Notes under the pieces: generated by a model
What the model was told of the DNA's origin: nothing
The model's input: the letters and a program-made list of their open reading frames with translations, nothing else
The model's database searches: none
Shown here: positions 7,697-16,266 of the stretch, in pieces
How positions within the stretch are numbered: the stretch's first letter is position 1
Layout of the letters: each line of letters opens with the position of its first letter
NCBI RefSeq assembly: GCF_000687995.1
Contig: NZ_JIAC01000001.1
Location: forward strand, 1,922,001-1,986,000
DNA length: 64,000 nt
Direction: 5' to 3'
Source of the DNA: Selenomonas ruminantium AC2024
GTDB taxonomy: Bacteria; Bacillota; Negativicutes; Selenomonadales; Selenomonadaceae
Made by a program: the position numbers and the translations under genes

Positions 7697-8803
7697 TTAT
7701 TTGCGGAAGTTCTGGGTGGTCTTCTTGACGTTGTCGCCATAGATGGTCTTCCAGTCATCATGCATGGAGATGGGAACCCAGCCGAATTTCACGCAGAGGT
7801 CATGGAACTTCTTGGATTTTTCCGGGCCGCCCCAATCGCGTTCGCCATCATCGCAGTTGACGCCCATGGCCATGCTCTTATATTTGTCATTGAAGACAGC
7901 GTAGTTCAGCATGGAAGCATCGGAACCGCTGTTGCCCAAAGCCAGTACCGGACGTTTGCCGATTTCGCGGCAGATGTTGGATACCTTCTGCATCTTGTTG
8001 TTGGTGGCCTGGTAAGCGCCGCGCATCATTTCATCCTGTTTTTCAAACTGGAAGTACTGAGCGCCGGCCCAACCCTGGCGTTTGGCAATGTTGATGCTGT
8101 CGGTACCGATTACATGGTCCGGCTGGATGGTGGGAACAGCTTTGAGAGCCGTGCGCACCAGCTGACGGTCCGTACCGGTTACCACATAGAAATTGAAGTT
8201 ATTGTTCTGGAGATAGGTAATGACTTCAATCATGGGCAGATAATAAGCTTCGGCCATGGTCAGGTTGGACAGGCCGTCGCAAGGGGTTTCTTTGAGCCAT
8301 TTGGCTACATAAGCATCGAATTCCGGCAGGCTCATGCCTTCAAAGGCGTAGGCCTGGGCCATATCTTCGCCGGCATCCATATCCGAGGAAATCTTCCCCT
8401 CTTTGGCTGCCTTCAGGCATTCTTCAGCATAGGCTTTTTCCGTAGCTGTGGGATGATAGGATTTGTCGTTGAAGATGCGATGGAAATACATATACCATTC
8501 AGAGTAAGTGGGTGCCAATTCACCGTAGAAGGTACCATCCATATCCGATACGCAGATGCGGTCCTCTACCGGAATGAAGTTCGGGCTCTTGGGATTGGTA
8601 ACATCCTCCACATAAGCTTTCAAAGCCTTGAAGGATGCCGAATCCTTGTTCCAATACTGGAAGTTGGAGCCATCTGCTTTTACGTTAATCTTGGAAATCG
8701 TATCCACAGAAGCCGCTTCTGCAGAGGGCTGGCTGACCGATGCTCCACCCAAGGCCAGACCAAGTGCTACCAGTGTTGAAAGAACCTTTGTCTTACCTTT
8801 CAT
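7697..8803 (-). CDS. Exported HAD-superfamily phosphatase
   Basis: 368 residues from ATG 8803 (AAAGGGG upstream); an in-frame ATG at 8851 would add 16 residues that spoil the signal peptide. Residues 1-32 are a Sec signal (basic MKGKTK, hydrophobic core, AEA-A cleavage region). The HAD nucleophile motif DMDGT is at about 87-91, followed by a cap region; a lysine region (NKMQKV) and the late motif LALGNSGSDASML give the second acidic site. It should dephosphorylate a small substrate outside the cytoplasmic membrane. The phosphorylcholine/phosphoserine phosphatase type is the nearest in feel, but the substrate is not set by sequence. It has its own terminator and diverges from nadE. Confidence 0.8.
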   Translation of the reverse strand: MKGKTKVLSTLVALGLALGGASVSQPSAEAASVDTISKINVKADGSNFQYWNKDSASFKALKAYVEDVTNPKSPNFIPVEDRICVSDMDGTFYGELAPTYSEWYMYFHRIFNDKSYHPTATEKAYAEECLKAAKEGKISSDMDAGEDMAQAYAFEGMSLPEFDAYVAKWLKETPCDGLSNLTMAEAYYLPMIEVITYLQNNNFNFYVVTGTDRQLVRTALKAVPTIQPDHVIGTDSINIAKRQGWAGAQYFQFEKQDEMMRGAYQATNNKMQKVSNICREIGKRPVLALGNSGSDASMLNYAVFNDKYKSMAMGVNCDDGERDWGGPEKSKKFHDLCVKFGWVPISMHDDWKTIYGDNVKKTTQNFRK

Positions 8804-8906
8804 GTTTCTAACCCCTTTTCTAAGAAAATAATATATTTTCACACATCTCATATATTTCTCTTTTTTAATGGATAATCCTGCCAGCTTCTTAAAAAATTAT
8901 TAATTT

Positions 8907-8935
8907 TTGACTTGTCAGGGGATATGGCGTATTAT
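8907..8935 (+). promoter_or_regulatory. Promoter of nadE, overlapping a TGACNNGTCA palindrome
   Basis: TTGACT (8907-8912), 17-base spacer, TATTAT (8930-8935) on the plus strand. The -35 hexamer is part of the palindrome TGACTTGTCA (8908-8917). The expected start of transcription near 8942 rules out the upstream TTG at 8935 as a translation start for nadE. Confidence 0.75.
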
Positions 8936-8970
8936 TGAAGAGAATTTTACTTTTAATTGGAGTGAATGAT

Positions 8971-10860
8971 TTGTTGAAAATAGCTATGGCCCAGATGGAA
9001 GTCATCCCTGGGCATCCCGATAAAAACGCCGCCACTATGCTGCGGATGATGGACGAAGCCCGTGAGGAAAACGTTGATGTCATCATCTTCCCGGAGATGG
9101 CCATTCCCGGCTACCTGCTGGGTGATACCTGGGAGCAGACCAGCTTCCTCTCAGACTGCGAACACTACGGTCAGGAGATTATCGCTGCATCAGCTGGCCT
9201 TACGGTGATGTTCGGCAATATCGCCATGGACTGGGACAAGACGAACAACGACGGCCGGGTGCGCAAGTACAACGCCTTCTTTACGGCCCAGAATGGCCAG
9301 CTTATTGCCCCTGCCGGCCAGGAGTATCCCTTCGTCATCAAGACCCTGATGCCCAACTACCGGGAGTTTGACGATACACGTCATTTCTATAGCCTTCAGC
9401 AGCTGGCGCTCGAGCAGGGCAAAAATCCTGCGGACCTCATTGCGCCGGTCACACTTACCCTGCAGGGCAAGTGCTACAATGCAGGCTGCCTTCTTTGTGA
9501 GGACGGCTGGAGCGATAACTATGCGCTGGAGCCGTTGCAGATTCTGCAGGATAAGGGGCAGATTGATTTCTTCGTCAATATCTCCGCTTCGCCCTATACG
9601 CTTGGCAAGAACAACAAGCGCAACCGGGTCTTTGGCCAGCAGGCCAAGGAAGCAGGCAAGCCCCTTTTCTACGTCAACGCCATCGGCTTGCAGAATAACG
9701 GCAAGACCGTTTACACCTTTGATGGGGCTAGCACGGCCTATAACGAAAAGGGTCAGGTCTGCGCCATGAGCGAGGAGTATCAGGAAGAATTGACCATTGT
9801 GGATATGGATGAGCTCTCCTCCATGCCTGCCCTGCCCGACGACAAGGAACCGGATATTGCGCATATCTATCGCGCACTGAACTATGGCGTGCGCCGTTTC
9901 CTCGAAAACATCCGTATGAAGAAGGTCGTCATCGGTATCTCCGGCGGTATCGACTCGGCTGTAGCCGCCGCCCTCTATGCCAAAATCGTCGGCCCGGAAA
10001 ATCTCCTGCTCGTCAATATGCCCAGCGTCTTTAACTCTGCTACCACCAAGGGACTCAGCAAGGAACTCGCTGATAATCTGGGCTGCCAGTACACGGTGAT
10101 TCCCATTCAGCATTCTGTGGACCATACGGTGGAACAGCTTTCTAACACTCCCATCACCTATCTGACGGATGGCTCCGAGCAGAATCTTACCGTGTCTTCC
10201 TTCGTCACGGAAAACATTCAGGCCCGTGACCGCAGTGCCCGGATTTTGGCAGGTGCGGCGGCAGCCTTTGGCGGCGGCTTTACCTGCAATGCCAACAAAG
10301 CGGAGACAACCGTTGGCTATTCCACTCTCTACGGTGACCAGTCCGGCTTCCTGGCGGCCCTGGCTGACCTCTGGAAATATCAGGTCTATGCGCTGGCCCA
10401 TTACATGAATGATGAAGTCTATGGCCGCGAAGTAGTGCCACAGGGCATTATCGATATCGTGCCGAGTGCGGAACTTTCCTCGGCGCAGAATGTGGACGAG
10501 GGCAAGGGCGACCCCATCAAGTATCCGTACCACGATTTCCTCTTCCGCTCCTTTATCGAGCGCTGGCAGAAGGCCGCACCCGAGGATATTCTGGAATGGT
10601 ATGCCGCCGGTACACTCGAAGAAAACTTAGGCTGTGAGCCGGGCCTCGTGGCCAAATACTTCCCCACGGCGCAGGAATTTATCGCGGATTTGGAACGCTG
10701 GTGGAATCTCTTTACGGGCATGGCTGTGGCTAAGCGCATTCAGGCACCGCCCATCCTCGCTGTCAGCCGCCGCGCCTACGGCTTTGACCACCGTGAAGCG
10801 CAGAACGGCCCTTATTACACACTAAAATATCAGCAGCTCAAAGAAAAACTGCTGTCCTAA
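8971..10860 (+). CDS. nadE: Glutamine-dependent NAD+ synthetase
   Basis: About 629 residues. It amidates deamido-NAD+ to NAD+ using ATP and glutamine-derived ammonia. An N-terminal nitrilase-type glutaminase domain (about 1-290; catalytic Glu in IIFPEMAIPGYLLGD, Cys in CLLCEDGW) is followed by the synthetase domain with the PP-loop GISGGIDSAVAAALY near residue 330. Start: TTG at 8971 or 8974; GGAG at 8959-8962 favours 8971, while family alignment (MKIAxAQ) favours 8974. It is the only complete gene on the plus strand. It has its own promoter and a bidirectional terminator facing the convergent pilC. Confidence 0.94.
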   Translation: MLKIAMAQMEVIPGHPDKNAATMLRMMDEAREENVDVIIFPEMAIPGYLLGDTWEQTSFLSDCEHYGQEIIAASAGLTVMFGNIAMDWDKTNNDGRVRKYNAFFTAQNGQLIAPAGQEYPFVIKTLMPNYREFDDTRHFYSLQQLALEQGKNPADLIAPVTLTLQGKCYNAGCLLCEDGWSDNYALEPLQILQDKGQIDFFVNISASPYTLGKNNKRNRVFGQQAKEAGKPLFYVNAIGLQNNGKTVYTFDGASTAYNEKGQVCAMSEEYQEELTIVDMDELSSMPALPDDKEPDIAHIYRALNYGVRRFLENIRMKKVVIGISGGIDSAVAAALYAKIVGPENLLLVNMPSVFNSATTKGLSKELADNLGCQYTVIPIQHSVDHTVEQLSNTPITYLTDGSEQNLTVSSFVTENIQARDRSARILAGAAAAFGGGFTCNANKAETTVGYSTLYGDQSGFLAALADLWKYQVYALAHYMNDEVYGREVVPQGIIDIVPSAELSSAQNVDEGKGDPIKYPYHDFLFRSFIERWQKAAPEDILEWYAAGTLEENLGCEPGLVAKYFPTAQEFIADLERWWNLFTGMAVAKRIQAPPILAVSRRAYGFDHREAQNGPYYTLKYQQLKEKLLS

Positions 10861-10862
10861 CG

Positions 10863-10904
10863 AAAAATTGACTTGTCAAGGCGAATTTGACAAGTCAATT
10901 TTTT
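10863..10904. terminator. Bidirectional terminator made of two TGACNNGTCA palindromes
   Basis: AAAAATTGACTTGTCAA (10863-10879) and its exact complement (10887-10903) form a 17-bp stem with a 7-base loop. Each arm contains one copy of the palindrome (10869-10878, 10888-10897). A/T runs flank both sides, so it can stop nadE (+) and the convergent pilC (-). Confidence 0.9.
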
Positions 10905-10906
10905 AT

Positions 10907-12136
10907 TTACATGGTCAGGGCATCCATGGTGTTCAACAATGGCATAATCACCGCCATGACCATAAAGAACACCAAACCACCTACGGCAAAGATGGCGGCC
11001 GGTTCAGCCAGCGCCTGCAGGCGGGCAGATTCGTTTTCCGCCAGTACCTGACAGAAGGCCGCGGCTTTGTTGAGCATGGTTTCGAGCTGCCCCGACTGCT
11101 CGCCTGCTTCCAGCATTTCCTGAAGCATGGGCGGAAAGAAGGGACAGGGAGAAAGGGCTTTCATCAGGGAATTGCCCTGCTCCACCTTTACCTGTACTTG
11201 CAGGATTTCCTGTTCCAGATAGGGATTGCCCACTGTTTTGGCTGCCATTTTCAAGGCCTCGTGTAACACAATCCCCTGTTCAATCAGCAGGGCCAACGTG
11301 CTCAGAACGAGTGACCAGGCCGTGTGCTGGGCTAATCTGCCCATAAAGGGCAGGGAAAGCAGCAGCCGCGCGCAGATAAATCGAACCTGGGGGAACTGGC
11401 TGATGATGTACAAAATCCCGAGGCATGGCAGGCTGAATCCGCATATGAGTTGTCCACTCTCCTGCAGGAAAGCGGAACCTTGCAATAATAATTTCGTCGC
11501 CAGCGGCAGTTCACTTTGCAAATTAGCCAAGAGACTGGCAAAGGTGGGCAGGATAAAGAGCGTCATAAAAATCAGCACAACCAGAGCTGTAATAGCGATG
11601 ATGGCCGGATAGAGCAGAATGGATTTCATTTTTTCTTTGGCCTGTACACTCTGCTCAAGAAAGTCTGCCAAACGGTTAAAGATTGCTTCCAGTGAACCGC
11701 CTTGTTCCCCTGCTTCCACCAAGCGGATAACCTGCGGGGAAAAGCTGCCGCTTTCTTCTTCCATGGCTGCGGACAGGGCTTTTCCCTTTAAGACCTTTTG
11801 ATACAGCCTGGCGAGCAGTTGGCCATAGCTTCCCTGTCCTCCGCCTGCCAGCAATGATTTTAACGCTTCGTGAACGGGCATACCAGCTGTCAGCAGCACG
11901 GCCATTTGACGGCAAAAGCAAGCGGTCTGCGCAGGACTGATTTCCCTGCCGGTAAATAAGCGGCGTAAATGAGAAATGGGGCTTGTGTGAGAGTTTTTGG
12001 CCATCACTTCCTGCAAAGAGGTAATCCATAATCCCTGACGGCGTATCTTATGGGCGGCTTCCTGACGGCTGCCCGCTTCAATCTGCCCCTGGAAATGCTC
12101 GCCCTGCCGATTGCAGGCTTCATACGCATAGTTCAT
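10907..12136 (-). CDS. pilC: Type IV pilus inner-membrane platform protein PilC / GspF family
   Basis: 409 residues, normal for PilC. It is the inner-membrane platform on which the pilus ATPases act. The N-terminus MNYAYEACNRQGEHFQGQIEA is the usual GspF lead. Two T2SSF domains follow (about 70-195 and 275-395), with membrane segments near 170-190, 220-240 and 380-400. The motif FCRQMAVLLTAGMPVHEAL and its second copy LSTLALLIEQGIVLHEAL are typical. It starts at ATG 12136, overlapping the pilT stop as ATGA, with AGGAGG upstream. It is the last gene of the pilB-ROK-scpB-pilT-pilC run. Confidence 0.92.
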   Translation of the reverse strand: MNYAYEACNRQGEHFQGQIEAGSRQEAAHKIRRQGLWITSLQEVMAKNSHTSPISHLRRLFTGREISPAQTACFCRQMAVLLTAGMPVHEALKSLLAGGGQGSYGQLLARLYQKVLKGKALSAAMEEESGSFSPQVIRLVEAGEQGGSLEAIFNRLADFLEQSVQAKEKMKSILLYPAIIAITALVVLIFMTLFILPTFASLLANLQSELPLATKLLLQGSAFLQESGQLICGFSLPCLGILYIISQFPQVRFICARLLLSLPFMGRLAQHTAWSLVLSTLALLIEQGIVLHEALKMAAKTVGNPYLEQEILQVQVKVEQGNSLMKALSPCPFFPPMLQEMLEAGEQSGQLETMLNKAAAFCQVLAENESARLQALAEPAAIFAVGGLVFFMVMAVIMPLLNTMDALTM

Positions 12137-13185
12137 ATCAGGCCTCCTGCATGTTCCGCTGCTGTCAGGCGGGCATATGTTTCGGAACTGATGCGCCCTG
12201 CCTGCAGCAAATGTTTGGCCGCTGTGCCCATGGTCTGCATGCCCCTGTCCTGATGACTCATCATTTGCGAATACAGCTGACCGTATTTGCCCTGACGGAT
12301 AAGACTGCGCACCGCAGGCACGGCCAGCAGGACTTCAGACACCGCTAGCCGCCCGCCTGTTAGGTCAGGCACAAGCTGCTGGGCAAAGATACCCGTCAAT
12401 ACTTCAGACAGCAGAGCGCGGATAGAATCACGCTGCTCCGTGGGAAACATGCCTTCTATGCGCAGTACAGTATCCACTGCACTGCTGCTATGGAGAGTCG
12501 CCAATACCAGCATTCCTGTCGAAGCTGCGGTCAAAGCGGTCTGCAAGGTTACGGCATCGCGAATCTCCCCAACCAGCAATATATCAGGCATCTCCCGCAA
12601 TGCGCCGCGCAGCGCCGCAGGAAAACTTATAAAGTCCTTTCCGAGCTCCCGCTGGCTGATAAAACACATATCGGGCTTAAAGATGTATTCGATGGGCGCT
12701 TCCAAGGTCACAATATGGCAGGCCTTTTCCCGATTGAGCTCCTGAATAAACGAAGCCAAGGTGGTACTCTTGCCGGAGCCTGTGCGCCCCGTCACGAAAA
12801 TCAGTCCCTTGTCGAGCTCCTTCATCTTCTGCCAGGCTCCGGGCAGTTCCAGTTCGTTAAGAGCGGGAATCCGCTCCGGCAGCAGGCGCAGGGCCATAGC
12901 CGGAAATCCTTGCTGATAGTAAGCATGAACACGGAACCTGCGCCCTGCAAAGGTCCAGGACGAATCCAGCTCCCTGTCTGCTGCCAATTTTTCCCGCTGA
13001 CAGTCATTGAAGATAAAGGTGGCAAATGCAGCCATGAATGATTCAGTCAGGGAAGTGCTGCTCATTGGCTGCAGCTTCCCCAAACAGCGCATATAGGGGC
13101 GCTGGCCGACAGTCAAATGGATATCGGACGCATCCTTTTCGATAGCTGTGCGGATAAGTTCCAGCCCATCGACATCTTCAAGCAT
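12133..13185 (-). CDS. pilT: Twitching motility / pilus retraction ATPase PilT
   Basis: 350 residues, the usual PilT length. It is the cytoplasmic hexameric ATPase that depolymerises type IV pili. An N-terminal PAS-like part (KDASDIHLTVGQRPYMR, about 18-33) is followed by Walker A VTGRTGSGKSTTL (about 131-143), the Asp box (VTLEAPIEYIF), Walker B (DILLVGEIRD) and the His box LATLHSSSAVDT. Start ATG 13185 has GAGGTG upstream. It overlaps pilC by four bases and follows scpB by 36 bases. Together with pilB and pilC it implies pili; the pilins, PilM/N/O/Q and the prepilin peptidase are not in the window. Confidence 0.93.
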   Translation of the reverse strand: MLEDVDGLELIRTAIEKDASDIHLTVGQRPYMRCLGKLQPMSSTSLTESFMAAFATFIFNDCQREKLAADRELDSSWTFAGRRFRVHAYYQQGFPAMALRLLPERIPALNELELPGAWQKMKELDKGLIFVTGRTGSGKSTTLASFIQELNREKACHIVTLEAPIEYIFKPDMCFISQRELGKDFISFPAALRGALREMPDILLVGEIRDAVTLQTALTAASTGMLVLATLHSSSAVDTVLRIEGMFPTEQRDSIRALLSEVLTGIFAQQLVPDLTGGRLAVSEVLLAVPAVRSLIRQGKYGQLYSQMMSHQDRGMQTMGTAAKHLLQAGRISSETYARLTAAEHAGGLI

Positions 13186-13221
13186 TCCTTATCACCTCGA
13201 AACATTCCTCTATGCTGGCGG

Positions 13222-14022
13222 TCAATCCAAGTCCATTGCTTTCCCCTTGTACTCTGGTTTTCTTTTTTCGAGGAAGGAATTGATGCCCTCCTTATAATCG
13301 TCTCCGCAGTACACGATGTTGCGATACGCATTGATGCGCTCGAAGCTCTCGGCACTGATTACCGTCGAGGCACGGGAAAGAATGCGGAACTGCCGCTTGA
13401 TGGCGCTGATGGATAGAATGCTGTTGTGGCGCAAAGGAGTCAGGAACTGCTCCTCCAGCATCTCTTTCAAGGCTTCCGAGTCTTCTGCCACACGGTTAAT
13501 AAGGCCTACGTTCAGTGCATCTTCGGCCGTGATGGGCGTGGCCAGGAAGAACATCTCACGGGCCTTGTTGATGCCCAGCTGGTTGATAAAGTGCATGATG
13601 CCCGAAGCGTTGTAGGGAATGCCGATTTTTGCCGGTGTGATGGCAAAGGTGGCATCCTTGGAGCTGACAATCATATCGCAGGACAGGCAGAGGTCACAGG
13701 CTCCGCCCCATACGGTGCCGTCCACGCAGGCAATCACGGGAATCGGCGTGTCCTGCACTTCCCGCAGCAGCTTTTCCATGGGCACGTAAAAGGCCAGCGG
13801 GTCACTGCCATCCTGCGGCAGTTCGTGAATATCATGGCCGGCACTCCAGACATGGCGATTCACCTCAGCTTCGAGCACGATGCCCACACATTCCTTGGCA
13901 TAAGCATCCTGAATGGCCTCAATGAGCTCATGGCACATATCCTCACTTAAACAGTTGAAATGCTTGCCGTTGCACATCTCGACATAGGCAATCCGGTCTT
14001 TCATCACAGTGTTCACTAACAT
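13222..14022 (-). CDS. scpB: Methylmalonyl-CoA decarboxylase, crotonase family
   Basis: 266 residues from ATG 14022 (GAGGAG seven bases upstream; the longer frame to 14079 overlaps the previous gene). It closely resembles E. coli ScpB/YgfG: FSAGHDIHELP is matched by WSAGHDIHELPQDG, EGSVWGGAFE by DGTVWGGACDL, and TPVNLGVPYN by TPAKIGIPYN. The C-terminus ends in the family form SFLEKRKPEYKG. It should convert methylmalonyl-CoA to propionyl-CoA + CO2 in the succinate-to-propionate route. It sits, unexpectedly, between pilus genes and right after a ROK kinase. A general enoyl-CoA hydratase role is less likely given these motifs. Confidence 0.85.
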   Translation of the reverse strand: MLVNTVMKDRIAYVEMCNGKHFNCLSEDMCHELIEAIQDAYAKECVGIVLEAEVNRHVWSAGHDIHELPQDGSDPLAFYVPMEKLLREVQDTPIPVIACVDGTVWGGACDLCLSCDMIVSSKDATFAITPAKIGIPYNASGIMHFINQLGINKAREMFFLATPITAEDALNVGLINRVAEDSEALKEMLEEQFLTPLRHNSILSISAIKRQFRILSRASTVISAESFERINAYRNIVYCGDDYKEGINSFLEKRKPEYKGKAMDLD

Positions 14023-14054
14023 ATCCCATTCTCCTCTCCCATTTTCATCCATTT

Positions 14055-14915
14055 TTACTGCCGTTGCAGAAAATGGCACAAAGCACCGGTAAAACCGGCA
14101 GATGTTCCAAGCTCTGCAAAGGCAAGGCGCGTGTTTTTCAGCAGGGCTTCCGGCAGAAGTTCTTCCAGATGGCGTTTAAGGCGCGGCTCAAAAAATTCCC
14201 GCTGGGCCATCACCGCACCACCCATAATCAAAACCTCAGGATTGACGATACAGCAGATTTCGGCAAGGCCATAGGCAATTTTTTGCGTCATGTCGTCAAG
14301 TGCTGCCAGGGCTTTCGCATCACCGGCTGCGACCCGCTGAAATACTTCCTCACCTGTGGCGGCGCCGGTATTTTGCAGCAGGGCCGTCATACTGGCCAGC
14401 TGTTCCAGTGAGCCACTGGCAAAAGGCAGAAAACCAATTTCACCTGCCGCTGCGGATGCTCCGTGGACGAGATGACCGTCCAGCACCAAAGCGCCGCCTA
14501 TGCCTGTACCCACGAAGATACAAAAGGCACTCCTAGCCCCCTTGCCTGCGCCGAGCCAGCTTTCGCCGAGGCCCGCTGCATTCACATCATTTTCCACAGT
14601 GCAGGGCAGATGGGTCAGCGCTTCGATTTCTGCTCGCAGCTTCATGCCAGTATAGCCGGGAAAGTTGGGGCCGGCGAAAATGACTTCGCCTTTTTCGGCA
14701 TCAATAAGTCCCGGCGAACAGACCGCTACTCCCTCTGCCTTGCCACATTCCTTTTGCAGAGTTTGCACAATGGCTGCGATTTTTCGTGGAATGTCCTGGC
14801 TGCCATCTTTTTCTACATTGGTCAAAACCTGACCTTTGGTCAAAATTTTTCCATCTTCTGTCATCATGGCGTATTTGATGGCTGTGCCACCAATATCTAC
14901 GCACGCATATTGCAT
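14055..14915 (-). CDS. ROK-family sugar kinase (glucokinase-like)
   Basis: 286 residues from ATG 14915, with AGGGGG upstream. The N-terminus YACVDIGGTAIKYAMM carries the ATP phosphate-1 motif; VENDVNAAGLGE contains the catalytic-type Asp; GTGIGGALVLDG is phosphate-2. The ROK zinc motif CxCGxxGC is absent: the corresponding segment reads GFLPFASGSLEQLAS. It lacks an N-terminal HTH, so it is a kinase, not a NagC-type repressor. The substrate may be glucose, N-acetylglucosamine or N-acetylmannosamine; a GH84 hexosaminidase 1.3 kb away makes amino sugars plausible. It lies 33 bases before scpB. Confidence 0.85.
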   Translation of the reverse strand: MQYACVDIGGTAIKYAMMTEDGKILTKGQVLTNVEKDGSQDIPRKIAAIVQTLQKECGKAEGVAVCSPGLIDAEKGEVIFAGPNFPGYTGMKLRAEIEALTHLPCTVENDVNAAGLGESWLGAGKGARSAFCIFVGTGIGGALVLDGHLVHGASAAAGEIGFLPFASGSLEQLASMTALLQNTGAATGEEVFQRVAAGDAKALAALDDMTQKIAYGLAEICCIVNPEVLIMGGAVMAQREFFEPRLKRHLEELLPEALLKNTRLAFAELGTSAGFTGALCHFLQRQ

Positions 14916-15003
14916 GTTTATATCCCCCTGTTCCTTGCTGAAAAGCATATTGTATAGATTCGCGCTTTATCGCGCAAAACCTGCTAAGCTGCATTTATCA
15001 AGT

Positions 15004-16152
15004 TCAGCTGCCATAGAGTACGCGCCCCACTTCGGCAAGTGTTGTAAGTCCGGCGGCAGCTTTGGCCTCGCCGTCAGTCCATAGGGATTCCATGCCCTGC
15101 TTTATGGCGATTCCTTCAAGTTTTTCCCGGCTTTGACCGGTCAAAATGGCCTCACGGATTGACGGGTCAACTACGAGCAGTTCTTGCAAGGCAAGTCTGC
15201 CACGATAAATTTCCTGCTCCGCATCCACACAGCGGCGCACCAAGCGCTGGGCCAGCACGCCGGACAGGGTGGCGGCCAGGAGATACGGCGGTACACCCAT
15301 TTCCAGCATGCGGAACACGGCCGCTACGGCATTTTCCGTATGGAGCGTTGTCAGCAGCAAGTGACCGGTCAGCGCCATGCGCACGGCCATCATGGCGGTT
15401 TCCTCGTCACGGATTTCGCCGAGCAGAATTCCCTGGGCATCCTGCCGTAAAATCGCCCGCAAGCCGCTGGCATAGGTCAGCCCGGCCTTGGGATTTATCT
15501 GCACCTGATTGATTCCTTGAATATGGCGTTCGATGGGGTCTTCGAGGGTAATCCATTTTCTGGCCGCGGTATTGAGTTCCCGCAGGGCGGCGTATAGGGT
15601 CGTGCTCTTCCCGGAATTCATAGGACCGCAGACGATAATCAGGCCTGCGGGACGGTTGAGCAGCTTACGGAACTGCGTTTCTTTGTCTGGTGTAAAGCCC
15701 AGCTCTCCGAGCCGCAGCAAATCTTCCTGCAAATCCAGCAGGCGCAGCGTCAGCATTTCGCCGCCTGCCACAGGCATAACGGCCACCCGTACATCCACTT
15801 TATGTCCCTGCTCAGCAAAGATAAAGGAACCATCCTGGGGCTGCTGGTGTTTGGCAATATCCATATTCCCCTGCACCTTGAAGCGGGAAATCAGCATGGG
15901 CGCAAGACTTCCCGGCAGGCGAAAGGGAAGTTCCGTCAGTAAGCCATCCACCCGCAAACGGAAGCGCAATTCTTCACCATAGGGTTCCATGTGCAAGTCG
16001 CTGGCCCGCTGTTTGATGGCCTGCAATAGCAGAAAATTAGCGAGCCGCACAATGGCAGAGTTTTCGGTGCCGCCTGTTTCCTTTTGCATGGCCTCCTGAC
16101 GGCACTGGCTGATTAAGATGCGCCAAAAGTTTTCTTCGTTATCCATAGCCAT
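15004..16152 (-). CDS. pilB: Short PilB/GspE-type pilus assembly ATPase
   Basis: 382 residues, against about 560 for full PilB. The usual N-terminal MshEN part is missing; the protein begins close to the N2 domain (ASDLHMEPYGEELRFRLRVDG, about 50-70). Walker A reads GPMNSGKSTTL (about 176-186), with TLEDPIERHI and ILLGEIRDEETA for the Asp box and Walker B, and TLHTENAVAA for the His box. The zinc-binding tetracysteine loop of PilB is also absent (RRCVDAEQEIYRGRLALQELL). It should drive pilus extension or, if not full PilB, competence-type pseudopilus assembly (ComGA-like). Two TGACNNGTCA palindromes lie in the last 50 codons. Confidence 0.85.
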   Translation of the reverse strand: MAMDNEENFWRILISQCRQEAMQKETGGTENSAIVRLANFLLLQAIKQRASDLHMEPYGEELRFRLRVDGLLTELPFRLPGSLAPMLISRFKVQGNMDIAKHQQPQDGSFIFAEQGHKVDVRVAVMPVAGGEMLTLRLLDLQEDLLRLGELGFTPDKETQFRKLLNRPAGLIIVCGPMNSGKSTTLYAALRELNTAARKWITLEDPIERHIQGINQVQINPKAGLTYASGLRAILRQDAQGILLGEIRDEETAMMAVRMALTGHLLLTTLHTENAVAAVFRMLEMGVPPYLLAATLSGVLAQRLVRRCVDAEQEIYRGRLALQELLVVDPSIREAILTGQSREKLEGIAIKQGMESLWTDGEAKAAAGLTTLAEVGRVLYGS

Positions 16153-16233
16153 CCCTGTCCTTCGCTTTAAGATATATGTCTACTTCGATAGCATACTGTC
16201 TTTATCCTGCTAAATGTCAGGCGATTATTGCCT

Positions 16234-16262
16234 AAAAAAATAAGCGGCCTTTCGACCGCTTG
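16234..16262 (-). terminator. Terminator of the GH84 gene
   Basis: On the minus strand AAGCGGTC, a GAAA tetraloop and GGCCGCTT form an 8-bp stem followed by ATTTTTTT. It lies directly after the GH84 stop and before pilB. Confidence 0.85.
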
Positions 16263-16266
16263 TCCG

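Noticed and set aside
14830-14850. TGACCTTTGGTCA in the ROK gene as another copy of the palindrome family
   Set aside because: Spacing of the half-sites is five bases (CTTTG between TGAC and GTCA), so it does not fit TGACNNGTCA; it was not counted.
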